Below the pieces are notes generated by a model that worked only from the letters and a program-made list of their open reading frames with translations, made no database searches and was not told where the DNA came from. A program made the position numbers and the translations under genes. A stretch of DNA of 64,000 nt from Niastella caeni (lineage in GTDB: Bacteria; Bacteroidota; Bacteroidia; Chitinophagales; Chitinophagaceae), in NCBI RefSeq assembly GCF_004834005.1, contig NZ_STFF01000001.1:1177347-1241346 (forward strand), given 5' to 3'. Numbering within the stretch: the stretch's first letter is position 1; every line of letters starts with the position of its first letter. Below, one piece after another: positions 1-7,802 of this stretch.

Positions 1-117
1 AACCAATACATGCCCTTCAACCAAAGGAAATATATCAAGAAATGCAAAGAATCGATTGTCTTCTGCAATTTTATAGGCCGGTATATCACCGGCAATGATC
101 TTGGAAAAAATAGTCAT
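1..117 (-). CDS. HIT-family hydrolase, 3' part outside window
   Basis: Only the first 39 codons are present; the gene runs off the left edge. The visible N terminus contains FSKIIAGDIPAYKI and then FLDIFPLVEGHVLV, the characteristic opening of histidine-triad (HIT) proteins, which hydrolyse nucleoside phosphoramidates or dinucleoside polyphosphates in the cytoplasm. The catalytic HxHxH motif would lie further downstream and cannot be checked here. It follows greA on the same strand after 144 bp that hold no clear promoter or terminator, so cotranscription with greA is likely. The substrate cannot be predicted from this fragment. Confidence 0.85.
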   Translation of the reverse strand, partial: MTIFSKIIAGDIPAYKIAEDNRFFAFLDIFPLVEGHVLV

Positions 118-261
118 ACGCGCGGTAGTTTTTTATTTAATATGAATGCTTTGCAATAAAATAAAAACAGAGGCACACAAAGCTACTTGTTAAATGATAA
201 ACCAGCCTTAAAAGAAATTGCAATAAAAAAATTCGGGAATCGAGGGAACAACAACCAGTTG

Positions 262-735
262 TTAAACGGTTATATCTTCAATTTTAAACTTGAGTAAGCC
301 GGCAGGAACCTGAACTTCTGCCACGTCGCCAACAACTTTGCCAAGCAAGCCCTGGCCTATGGGAGAGGTTACTGAAATTTTTCCCAGTTTCAGATCGGCT
401 TCTTTTTCAGAAACAATAGTGTAGGTGATCCTTTTCTTGTTAGCAAGATTGAGAATGGTCACTTTGGTAAGAATAGACACCTTACTGGTATCTACATTTT
501 CGGTATCAAGTATACGAACACTCGCAATATCATTTTCAAGCTTTTTTAATTTTGCTTCCAGTATACCCTGAGCTTCTTTGGCAGCATCGTATTCGGCGTT
601 TTCCTTCAGATCGCCTTTTTCACGTGCTTCAGCAATAGCCCTGGCTGCCGCCGGACGATCTACTGTACGCATACGCAGCAACTCCTCTTTCATTTGCTCC
701 AGCGTTTCTTTGGTAACGTATAAAACACTACTCAT
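262..735 (-). CDS. greA: Transcription elongation factor GreA
   Basis: 157 residues, the usual GreA length. GreA binds RNA polymerase through the secondary channel and stimulates cleavage of backtracked RNA. The N-terminal coiled coil (about residues 1-75) carries ARAIAEAREKGDLKENAEYDAAKE, read as the acidic tip motif around GDLKENAEY, where the conserved D and E residues coordinate the catalytic magnesium. The C-terminal FKBP-like domain ends with SPIGQGLLGKVVGD. The start ATG is preceded by an unusually strong Shine-Dalgarno sequence, and the leader contains an intrinsic terminator (separate entries), so expression is probably controlled by attenuation. The HIT gene follows on the same strand. 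Confidence 0.96.
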   Translation of the reverse strand: MSSVLYVTKETLEQMKEELLRMRTVDRPAAARAIAEAREKGDLKENAEYDAAKEAQGILEAKLKKLENDIASVRILDTENVDTSKVSILTKVTILNLANKKRITYTIVSEKEADLKLGKISVTSPIGQGLLGKVVGDVAEVQVPAGLLKFKIEDITV

Positions 736-739
736 AATA

Positions 740-747
740 ACCTCCTT
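740..747 (-). promoter_or_regulatory. Strong Shine-Dalgarno site of greA
   Basis: The minus strand reads AAGGAGGT ending 4 nt before the ATG at 735. Nearly all other genes in this window lack any such site, as is normal for Bacteroidota, so this one is exceptional and may compensate for a leader that restricts transcription. Confidence 0.75.
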
Positions 748-785
748 ATTTTAAACCAGATATAATTGGTGCTCTACTATAAACA

Positions 786-820
786 GAAAAAAAGAACAAC
801 GCCTCTGAGCTGAAGCGTTG
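786..820 (-). terminator. Intrinsic terminator inside the greA leader
   Basis: On the minus strand the arms CAACGCTTC and GAGGCGTTG form a 9-bp stem (one U-G pair) around the loop AGCTCA, followed directly by TTCTTTTTTT. It lies between the likely -7 element at 837-844 and the greA start at 735. A transcript starting near 830 would therefore end after roughly 45 nt unless the polymerase reads through. The same arrangement is known for E. coli greA, where it yields the small RNA GraL; extension to this organism is inference. Confidence 0.7.
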
Positions 821-836
821 CACTACTGTTATAAAA

Positions 837-844
837 CAAAAATA
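837..844 (-). promoter_or_regulatory. Candidate -7 element of greA promoter
   Basis: Minus strand TATTTTTG matches the Bacteroidota primary sigma factor -7 consensus TAnnTTTG. No clear TTG is found 19-20 bp upstream. The start point would be near 830, just before the leader terminator. Confidence 0.5.
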
Positions 845-1024
845 AAGTTTTTTTCAGAATGATTAAGTTCCCCGGATCGATTTTTTAACAGGAAATTTCT
901 TAAAAGACATAAAGGCAACGAGGCAAAGAGGCATTACGGAGTAATAGTTTAGCATATTTAGCTACCCTGGGGCCTCAGCTTCTCATTTGAAACCTCAAAT
1001 CTCAGCAACTAAACTATAAACCCT

Positions 1025-1951
1025 TTATAATCCCAGCTTTTCCATTACCACACTGGCCATTTTATAATACGCTTCATGACTGTACCCTGCGGTATGCGGC
1101 GTGATCAACACATTTGGCTGATGCAATAACCAGTCCAGTTCCTTTTTTTCCGTTTCTGAATAAGTTTCCAGTTTTTCATTCTCCAACACATCCAGTCCGG
1201 CCCCGGCAATTTTGCCGTTTTGCAAGGCCCTGATAATCGCCCCGGTATCATGCACTTTCCCGCGGCATGTATTCAAAAAAAATGGTTTGCGTTCCAATGC
1301 ATTAAAAAAGTTGTCATTGGCGTAATGGAATGTTTCTTCCGTTAGCGGCAGGTGCATACTTATTACATCTGCATAGCGGGCAACCTGTTCCGGATTGGCT
1401 TCATGCACAAAACCTTTGGCAAAACCAAATTTGTATTTATCGCAAGCCAGTACCGTTACATCGAACGAAGACAATACTTTGGCAAAAGCGCTGCCGGTAT
1501 TTCCATACCCGATAATACCAACTGTTTTACCGGTAAGCTCAATACCGCGGTTGGCATCGCGGACCCACTTGCCTTCCCTGATCTCGAGCATACTGCTGCT
1601 CATCTTGTTCATAAGGTTCAGCAACATACCCAGGGCATGTTCTGCAACGGCGTTGCGGTTGCCTTCGGGGCTACTTACACATTTAATACCTTTCCGTTCG
1701 GCATACGCTACATCAATCAATTCCATACCGCTGCCCAGGCGACCTATCCATTTTAATTGCGTTGCCCGGTCGAGCATGGGCTTATCGATTTTTATACGCG
1801 TTGTTACTATTAACCCATCGGCCTCATGAATAGTTTCCAATAACTCTTCGTAGGTAACAGCGGGAACATGTTGTACAGTAAATCCTTTTTTCTGCAATTC
1901 CTCAATAAGCCAGTTATGTACTTTGGCCGTTATAATAACTTTCTTCATCAT
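1025..1951 (-). CDS. D-2-hydroxyacid dehydrogenase (SerA/phosphoglycerate dehydrogenase type)
   Basis: 308 residues, NAD-dependent D-isomer-specific 2-hydroxyacid dehydrogenase. The Rossmann motif [13 protein letters not shown] (about residues 146-158) binds NAD. The three catalytic positions are visible: Arg in [11 protein letters not shown], Glu in LDVLENE and His in [10 protein letters not shown]. The length fits the short class without the C-terminal ACT domain of E. coli SerA. Substrate may be 3-phosphoglycerate but glycerate or another hydroxyacid is possible. The start codon lies 19 bp after the rsmA stop, so the two form an operon; a second ATG directly follows the first (1948), and either could be used. 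Confidence 0.88.
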   Translation of the reverse strand: MMKKVIITAKVHNWLIEELQKKGFTVQHVPAVTYEELLETIHEADGLIVTTRIKIDKPMLDRATQLKWIGRLGSGMELIDVAYAERKGIKCVSSPEGNRNAVAEHALGMLLNLMNKMSSSMLEIREGKWVRDANRGIELTGKTVGIIGYGNTGSAFAKVLSSFDVTVLACDKYKFGFAKGFVHEANPEQVARYADVISMHLPLTEETFHYANDNFFNALERKPFFLNTCRGKVHDTGAIIRALQNGKIAGAGLDVLENEKLETYSETEKKELDWLLHQPNVLITPHTAGYSHEAYYKMASVVMEKLGL

Positions 1952-1970
1952 TATGTTTGTTCTTCATGCT

Positions 1971-2723
1971 TTATTTCATAGTAAAAGTAAGCCGCGCAAA
2001 ATCGTTCACCGTTAATTGTTCGGCCCTTTTATCAAAAATAGGATCTGTCAGCGCTTCGGGGGTATATAAACTTTTCACGGCGTTGCGTAACGTTTTACGC
2101 CGTTGGTTAAAAGCTGTTTTCACCAGCACAAAAAATGACCGTTCACTTTTCATGTCGGGTACGGTTTGTTTTGGTGTTAACCTGATCACCGCACTCTTTA
2201 CTTTTGGGGGTGGGTTAAATGCATTTTCATGCACTTCGAACAAATATTCCACATCATAAAAAGCCTGCACCAGCACACTCAATATTCCATACACTTTATT
2301 GCCTTCGCGGGCAACTACCCGTTGCGCCACTTCTTTCTGGAACATGCCAATAACAACCTGTACACGCTCCTTCCATTCCAGTACTTTAAATAATATTTGT
2401 GAAGATATATTATAAGGGAAATTGCCCACAAGGGTGAAAGGCTCGCTAAACGGTTGATCGATGGTCAGGAAATCCTGGTGAATGATCTTTGATTGTAAGG
2501 CTGGATACTGTTGCAGCAACCAATTTACTTTCTCTTCATCGAGTTCTACGCATTTAAAGTCAATGTTTGGCAGGGTAAGTAAATACCTGGTCAAAGCACC
2601 GCCACCGGGCCCTACCTCCAACAGCCGCTGAAAGGGATGCTCCTGCAGCGCCTGTACTATTTTATGACATACATTTTCATCGATCAGAAAATGCTGTCCC
2701 AGCGATTTTTTTAATGTATACAC
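1971..2723 (-). CDS. rsmA: 16S rRNA (adenine1518-N6/adenine1519-N6)-dimethyltransferase
   Basis: 250 residues from the chosen start. RsmA (KsgA) dimethylates two adjacent adenines in the 3' terminal hairpin of 16S rRNA during small-subunit assembly, using S-adenosylmethionine. Visible motifs are KKSLGQHFL at the N terminus, LEVGPGGGALT (SAM motif I), and VGNFPYNISSQI (catalytic NxPY-type motif IV). I take the GTG at 2723 as start rather than the ATG at 2750: it puts YTLKKSLGQHFL right at the N terminus as in relatives, and the -7 element at 2728-2735 would otherwise lie inside the gene. The resulting mRNA would be almost leaderless. The hydroxyacid dehydrogenase gene follows. Confidence 0.93.
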   Translation of the reverse strand: MYTLKKSLGQHFLIDENVCHKIVQALQEHPFQRLLEVGPGGGALTRYLLTLPNIDFKCVELDEEKVNWLLQQYPALQSKIIHQDFLTIDQPFSEPFTLVGNFPYNISSQILFKVLEWKERVQVVIGMFQKEVAQRVVAREGNKVYGILSVLVQAFYDVEYLFEVHENAFNPPPKVKSAVIRLTPKQTVPDMKSERSFFVLVKTAFNQRRKTLRNAVKSLYTPEALTDPIFDKRAEQLTVNDFARLTFTMK

Positions 2724-2727
2724 AGGG

Positions 2728-2757
2728 CAAAAATACAAGAAAAGCTGCAAGCTTCAA
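2728..2757 (-). promoter_or_regulatory. rsmA promoter (TTG, 19 bp, TATTTTTG)
   Basis: Minus strand TTG at 2757-2755, a 19-bp spacer, then TATTTTTG at 2735-2728: a full match to the Bacteroidota promoter consensus. Only 4 nt separate the -7 element from the GTG start codon, so transcription should begin at or within a base or two of the start codon. Confidence 0.65.
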
Positions 2758-2953
2758 GCTGCACGCTACAAGCTCCGGCAATAAGCAAGTTAATAAGGTG
2801 AAAAGGTGATAAGGTTGACAGAGTTGATAAACCCTACCAGCCATTTATTATTAGCATTTCCCGATTCACGAACCAAACCATGAACACTAACCTGGAACCA
2901 GACCCTCCCTTTAGGGGACTGGGGGATAATAGCAAAGAGGTAGGGTTTTATCA
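2743..2953. repeat. Intergenic word repeats and inverted pair
   Basis: 2743-2790 is built from variants of CTGCAAGCTTCAAGCTGC and CACGCTACAAGCT; 2800-2835 from variants of AAGGTGATAAGGTTGA. TGATAAACCCTACC (2825-2838) returns as its reverse complement GGTAGGGTTTTATCA (2939-2953), with a GC-rich CCCTTTAGGGG palindrome between. No gene is seen between 2758 and 3017. Part of the window-wide word-repeat class described in the findings. Confidence 0.6.
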
Positions 2954-3017
2954 TTCAGGAATGAAAGTAAACCGTACCTCTTTTGATCCGCATGAAACTT
3001 AAACCTTAGTCAACCTT

Positions 3018-3464
3018 TTATTGTAACCATCCTGTTCTATGATATGTAGGCCTGGGCTTTGGCAATTCCTGTGCAGCAGGCATGCAGCTTTGCATATACG
3101 CTGCATAGGTAAGCCCGTCATTAGTAACTGCATTAAGTACCGGTAAAGCAACAGGTATTATAGCTGGCGCCGGATTGCCGGCTGTTTGGCCGCTTTCCAT
3201 ATTTTCCAATGAATTCATAATATCATCAGCCAGCTTATCAGAAGTAATGACGCCATCGGCCATTATGTTTGCAATTAAAATATCGGTCGCAAGTTGATCG
3301 GTCGATACAACACCATCAATCACCATGTTTGTTGTTACCAATCTTTTGCCAACTGGCTGAGTTGGAGATGTTCTTCGATAATTTATATAGCCCGGGGTGT
3401 TTTGCGCCTGTGCCTGATCATGACATAAAGCTATGATTAACACAGCCAATAGGGTGTTTTTCAT
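3018..3464 (-). CDS. Small secreted protein with SDKLA-type repeats
   Basis: 148 residues beginning with a Sec signal peptide (cleavage after about residue 20, AQAQ). I do not recognise a named family. Residues about 48-85 hold two copies of a short motif, DGVVSTDQLATDIL and DGVITSDKLADDIM, resembling the TSxKLADG repeats seen in trimeric fibre-like proteins; this is a resemblance only. The rest is rich in Ala, Pro and Met. It has no T9SS sorting domain, so it is probably periplasmic or outer-membrane associated. It lies downstream of the large T9SS protein on the same strand, separated by a hairpin. Confidence 0.6.
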   Translation of the reverse strand: MKNTLLAVLIIALCHDQAQAQNTPGYINYRRTSPTQPVGKRLVTTNMVIDGVVSTDQLATDILIANIMADGVITSDKLADDIMNSLENMESGQTAGNPAPAIIPVALPVLNAVTNDGLTYAAYMQSCMPAAQELPKPRPTYHRTGWLQ

Positions 3465-3488
3465 AAAGACGGATTCTTGGAAATCTAT

Positions 3489-3557
3489 AAACGTACCTTT
3501 TGAAATTTTATTGGTAACACTTTACTAAAATAAACACTTAATAAGTAAGGTACGTTT
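3489..3557. repeat. 11-bp inverted repeat between two minus-strand genes
   Basis: AAACGTACCTT (3489-3499) and AAGGTACGTTT (3547-3557) are perfect reverse complements 47 bp apart. A smaller CTTACT/AGTAAG pair lies inside. It could be a weak terminator for the T9SS gene upstream or an operator for the small secreted gene; no T tract follows on the minus strand. Confidence 0.4.
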
Positions 3558-3644
3558 GCTTAATTATTTATGTACTGCATATTACACAATAACTACATGC
3601 TGCCGTTATGCTGCATGCAATATTACGCATGTGGCTGCTTTGAA

Positions 3645-5627
3645 TTACTTCACCAAAACCATTCTATCTACATATACATGCTTGCCCGATAGCACTTTTA
3701 CCGTATACACGCCTTTTGCCCAACCACGAAAATCAGTAAGGGTTATAGCGTCATCTCCTTTCTTCGCCCGGGTGTTCATTGATCTTACCAGCTGTCCGGT
3801 AACGTTATAAACTAGCACGTCAACATCTCTATCTGCATCTGAATGAATATTGATACGTAAATGATCTCGCACCGGGTTCGGCTGCAACGTTATATTGTAT
3901 TCATTGCCGGCAGTTATGGCTACGCGTATAACCTTACTGTATTGCACAGAGCCATTGCGTACTGATATTTTAATGCGATAATATACATACGAACTGCGTA
4001 AGCTATTTGCATTATCGGTTGTTGTATAGGTTACATAGCCAGGGGTAATGCCCTGGTTGTTTACAGTATCTGCCAGTGTAAAATGTATGCCATCAATACT
4101 TCTTTCAATTGTAAAATATTTTATGTCCTGGTTGTTGGTAACAGACCAGTCTAGTTGAACCAAACTGTTCTTAAACGCTCCTTTAAAAGACACTTCGTTA
4201 TTAGAAAGCACGGTGCAATTGGGGTCGTACGCAATCACCACCGTATCGGTTGAAAAGGCAGGACAACCATTATCAAGGCTTTGGGTAACAACGTAGGTAC
4301 CCGCCTGATCTACGGTAACAGAGGTGCCGTTGGTGGCGCCAATAATGTGGCCGTCGGTTGTAGTCCAGCTATAGTAAGAAGTTGCGTACGGATTAGTTAC
4401 CTCTATTTCGCTGATTCCAGTTGTTCCGCAATACATGGGTATATCCGCAGCAGCTGTTGCCCGGGGCGGCAGGAACAGGTCAAAAGGCCCGATAAAGTCT
4501 TTTAATTCTGCATTGAATGAAGTGGATGCGCGCGTTTTAATTAACACCTTACTAAATGGAATGCCGCAAGCGGTTACGCCCATTAACGTTTGTGGGTTAA
4601 GCCCCAATACGGTGAGGTTCACCCCAAATTCCATAAACTGGTTCGCCTGGTAACTGGTAAGCACGGCATTATTAGCCCGTACCAGTTTAAATGGACCAGC
4701 CCAGGTGGTTGTAGCGTTCGCTGTACCAAAATAAAAGGGATCGCCCGTTTTAGGTTGTATACCGGCGTACCCGTATTGTGCGGCGTTATCAGCGCCTTCG
4801 AAGCTACCCGTCCAGTCGAATGCAACGGGTGTTATTGCCATTGAAGCCTCATCTATCCAGATACGCGCTTCAATAGAAGATAATGTAGAGCTGCCATAGT
4901 CAGCAGAAAAAATGATGTCGCCTGCCTGCGTTACATTGCCAGATGCATCAAATTTCCACGAGGTGTGACCGGCATCGGGCCCATAGCCGGTAAACGACCG
5001 GGTACTGCGGGTATAAAATATGTCGGTTTGGTATAACTCAAAATCAAAATACCGGTTACCATTGGTGGCTTCCAACACCAGCCCCCCAAACATCCAAAGC
5101 GTATCGGCAATCGATAAAGTAGGACCTTCTCTTCTTATATGAATAAAGGCATCGAGGATATCATTTTTATTAGGTACACCTTGCGCATCGGGACAGGTCC
5201 AATCTGCCGGGCTCATGCCATTTTTATTACTGCCCGAAGCAAATACGGTTGTATCAATATCATGGTAGTCGCGCACAAAAACTGCATCGATCAAAGTTTT
5301 TGTGCCATCCAGTTGGGTATACGCCGGATAACGCATTTTTCGATAGAAAGGAGTGGTTAACCCGATACCGGAAGCATATTGCGCTGTGATGGTTCCGGCC
5401 CCTGTTGTATCAATTACAAATACACTACTACTGCTGGAGCCATTGCGGTAATACCAGTCATCGTTATTTTCTATTGTATATGCGCCATTATTGAACCAGT
5501 TGTTCTGCACATCGGCATCAACGCCAAATTTAGCCTTGATAATGGGTGATGTAACCTGCGCTTGTACCCAGGAAGTGCTGGCCAGCAAGAGCAGGAAAGG
5601 TAATCTTTCACTGATACGGATTTTCAT
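3645..5627 (-). CDS. T9SS type A sorting domain-containing secreted protein
   Basis: 660 residues. A Sec signal peptide (cleavage after about residue 24, WVQAQ) is followed by about 400 residues of unrecognised beta-rich sequence, an Ig/PKD-like segment (about 410-470, SYYSWTTTDG), a fibronectin-like module just before the end (about 475-570, WSVTNNQDIKYFTIERS) and the T9SS sorting domain (about 580-660, LQPNPVRDHLRIN, then KGVYTVKVLSG). Such proteins are exported across the outer membrane by the PorSS/T9SS and usually anchored to the surface. The N-terminal region resembles large repetitive surface proteins with no known enzymatic activity, so a structural or adhesive role is plausible but unproven. 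Confidence 0.88.
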   Translation of the reverse strand: MKIRISERLPFLLLLASTSWVQAQVTSPIIKAKFGVDADVQNNWFNNGAYTIENNDDWYYRNGSSSSSVFVIDTTGAGTITAQYASGIGLTTPFYRKMRYPAYTQLDGTKTLIDAVFVRDYHDIDTTVFASGSNKNGMSPADWTCPDAQGVPNKNDILDAFIHIRREGPTLSIADTLWMFGGLVLEATNGNRYFDFELYQTDIFYTRSTRSFTGYGPDAGHTSWKFDASGNVTQAGDIIFSADYGSSTLSSIEARIWIDEASMAITPVAFDWTGSFEGADNAAQYGYAGIQPKTGDPFYFGTANATTTWAGPFKLVRANNAVLTSYQANQFMEFGVNLTVLGLNPQTLMGVTACGIPFSKVLIKTRASTSFNAELKDFIGPFDLFLPPRATAAADIPMYCGTTGISEIEVTNPYATSYYSWTTTDGHIIGATNGTSVTVDQAGTYVVTQSLDNGCPAFSTDTVVIAYDPNCTVLSNNEVSFKGAFKNSLVQLDWSVTNNQDIKYFTIERSIDGIHFTLADTVNNQGITPGYVTYTTTDNANSLRSSYVYYRIKISVRNGSVQYSKVIRVAITAGNEYNITLQPNPVRDHLRINIHSDADRDVDVLVYNVTGQLVRSMNTRAKKGDDAITLTDFRGWAKGVYTVKVLSGKHVYVDRMVLVK

Positions 5628-5975
5628 AATAATACATTTTAGCGCTTCACAATTTCACTCCCGGTATTAACCGGTTTTCATAAGGTTATTCTTTCGGACC
5701 ATATCAAATGTATAAAACATTATATTACAGTCATATAGAATATATATAAATTGATATATCTTAATAATTGTTTTCCCACAACTTGTAATAGTTTGTACTT
5801 AAAAACTGCCTGAAAATGCCCGCTTGAGGTTGAAGAGAAAGACGAAAAGGCTGTTCAACCGGTCATCCGGCCAGACTTTCGGTTTATTACTTACTGCGTG
5901 TGGCGTGAAGCTTCGACCTAATAACTTTCCTTGAACATTATATCGTAAATTAGCCGCTTCAATAGTAAACTCACA
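5628..5975. other. Divergent intergenic region
   Basis: AT-rich region separating the T9SS gene from pdxA, which are divergently transcribed. No clear TAnnTTTG element, repeat or small gene is visible; it must hold both promoters. Confidence 0.4.
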
Positions 5976-7073
5976 ATGAACGCACAACAACAAAAACCCA
6001 TAATAGGCATCTCGATCGGCGATTTGAACGGTATTGGTGCAGAATTGATCATAAAAACACTGAACGATCACCGCCTGCTCGAGCTTTGTACCCCCGTTAT
6101 TTTCGCCTCTAATAAAGTGATCAATTTTTACCGCAAATCGGTACCTGACATCAACTTCAGTTACCAGAGCATTAAAGAACTGAACCGCGTGAACTTTAAA
6201 CAGATCAACATTTTTAATTGCTGGGAAGAAGAAGTTGGCATTACGCCTGGCCAATTATCTGATGTGGGTGGTAAATATGCTATTAAATCTTTAACCGTGG
6301 CGGTGCAGGCGTTGAAAGAAAACAAGATAAATGGACTGGTTACCGCTCCTATTCATAAAAAGAATACGCATAGTAACGAATTCAATTATACAGGTCACAC
6401 ACCGTACCTGAAACACATTTTTGGCGTACAGGATGTAGCCATGCTGATGGTGGCAGGTAATTTCAGGGTTGGTTTGCTGAGCGAACACATACCGGTAAGC
6501 GAAGCCGCCAAATACGTTACCCGCGAAAACATTCTGTCAAAGCTCAGCATCATCAATAATTCACTCATAAAAGATTTTGGTATAGATAAACCCAAAGTGG
6601 CTGTACTGGGTTTGAACCCCCATGCTGGCGACGAAGGATTGATTGGCCGGGAAGAAGAAGAAATCATTAAACCCGCTATTAAAGATGCCCGCCACTTTAT
6701 GCTGGCGATGGGCCCTTACAGCGCCGACGGATTTTTTGCCCGCAGGCATTATGATAAATTCGATGCGGTACTGGCTATGTACCACGACCAGGGTTTGATT
6801 CCTTTTAAATCACTGGCTATTGGCGAAGGGGTGAACTATACCGCCGGATTACCTGCAGTGCGCACCTCACCCGATCATGGAACCGCTTTTGATATTGCCG
6901 GTAAGAACAAAGCTGATCATTCTTCTTTCTTAACTGCTATATACGAATGCATCGATATTATTAATCGCCGCAGTGGGTATGTTGAAAGCCATAGGAACCC
7001 GGTGAAGAAAGTTACGCCCGCTATTCTTGCCAATGTGGAAGATGAAAAAATTGAAGATACCAACAACGAATAA
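5976..7073 (+). CDS. pdxA: 4-hydroxythreonine-4-phosphate dehydrogenase
   Basis: 365 residues, about 30 longer than E. coli PdxA because of a charged C-terminal tail. The enzyme oxidises and decarboxylates 4-phosphohydroxy-L-threonine with NAD(P) in the DXP-dependent route to pyridoxal phosphate. The three metal-binding histidines are visible in YTGHTPYL, LNPHAGDEG and MYHDQGLIPFK, and the conserved SPDHGTAFDIAG lies near the end. The N terminus IGISIGDLNGIGAE matches the family. It stands alone, followed by an intrinsic terminator; pdxJ is not in the window. Confidence 0.95.
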   Translation: MNAQQQKPIIGISIGDLNGIGAELIIKTLNDHRLLELCTPVIFASNKVINFYRKSVPDINFSYQSIKELNRVNFKQINIFNCWEEEVGITPGQLSDVGGKYAIKSLTVAVQALKENKINGLVTAPIHKKNTHSNEFNYTGHTPYLKHIFGVQDVAMLMVAGNFRVGLLSEHIPVSEAAKYVTRENILSKLSIINNSLIKDFGIDKPKVAVLGLNPHAGDEGLIGREEEEIIKPAIKDARHFMLAMGPYSADGFFARRHYDKFDAVLAMYHDQGLIPFKSLAIGEGVNYTAGLPAVRTSPDHGTAFDIAGKNKADHSSFLTAIYECIDIINRRSGYVESHRNPVKKVTPAILANVEDEKIEDTNNE

Positions 7074-7101
7074 CAATTTACAGCAACGCATAAAAACAAA
7101 A

Positions 7102-7134
7102 TTCCCCCCGGTATTAACCAGGGGGATTTTATTT
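7102..7134 (+). terminator. Terminator of pdxA
   Basis: TCCCCCCGG and CCAGGGGGA form the stem around TATTAA, followed by TTTTATTTT. It starts 29 bp after the pdxA stop. Confidence 0.75.
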
Positions 7135-7148
7135 TGATAGGACAAGTA

Positions 7149-7400
7149 GGCTAAGGTTTAAGAAACGAGTTGGCTTGTAGAAGCCTGCCTTCCGGCAGAC
7201 AACTTGTTCATGACATAAGCTAAGGTTTAAGAAATAAGATGCCAGTCATTGCAACTATTTCATGCATAGGCTAAGGTCTAAGAAATGAGTTTGCTGCGCC
7301 TCAGTGAAGCGAGGCCTGCTATAGCAACTATTTCATGCGTAACGCATAAGCTAAGGTTTACGAAATAAGTTTCACACACCAGAGCAACCATTTCATACCA
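7149..7400. repeat. Four irregular copies of a composite repeat
   Basis: The word GCTAAGGTTTAAGAAA with small changes starts at about 7149, 7218, 7269 and 7349 (steps of 69, 51 and 80 bp). Three copies are followed by GCAACTATTTCAT. GC-rich hairpins of REP type sit between them (GCCTGCCTTCCGGCAGAC at 7183-7200 and GCCTCAGTGAAGCGAGGC at about 7298-7315). No gene is visible here. Confidence 0.7.
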
Positions 7401-7457
7401 AATACAAGCAACGCCTGCTTTTATGCAGGGTAAATAGAAGGAAAAGCGTACGAGCAA

Positions 7458-7592
7458 TTATCTGAACACACCCTGGAATCTGTTGTCTTTAACAACCAAC
7501 TGGTTTGTTTTTTCTATAACAATAGCACGGGTTCTTAGTGAATAAAAATAACCGGCAGGTGGTACTTTGAAGAGTCGCAGGAATAAAGACAT
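7458..7592 (-). CDS. Possible small protein of 44 residues
   Basis: An ATG at 7592 opens a 44-codon frame ending in TAA at 7458. The product starts MSLFLRLFKVPPAGYFYSLR and has no recognisable domain or signal peptide. It sits alone in the 700-bp gap between the pdxA terminator and the LolA-like gene, on the strand of the latter. The amino-acid composition looks protein-like, but there is no promoter or comparative evidence, so it may be chance. Confidence 0.3.
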   Translation of the reverse strand: MSLFLRLFKVPPAGYFYSLRTRAIVIEKTNQLVVKDNRFQGVFR

Positions 7593-7802
7593 GTTTTCAG
7601 TTTTCAGGTGTACTTTTCACAATTAAGGTGCGCATATATAACGTATGTGTTGAATATATTATTTCCCTTAAAAAGTAATAAAGAGTAATACTTACACTTC
7701 AACCAGCTGATTATCATGCACCTGAAACTTATCGCATGCAAAATATTTGACATAGATCAATAAACTGGTAAACTTGTTCATGTTGGTCAAAAGGGTACCC
7801 TT

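Noticed and set aside
1330..1829. Plus-strand open frames opposite the hydroxyacid dehydrogenase gene
   Set aside because: They are antisense to a gene with intact catalytic motifs and have no domain, signal or promoter of their own.
5799..6254. Minus-strand 151-codon frame
   Set aside because: Overlaps the 5' part of pdxA in antisense and gives no recognisable protein.
7149..7400. Insertion sequence remnant
   Set aside because: No transposase fragment and no terminal inverted repeats with target duplication; only short repeats and hairpins.
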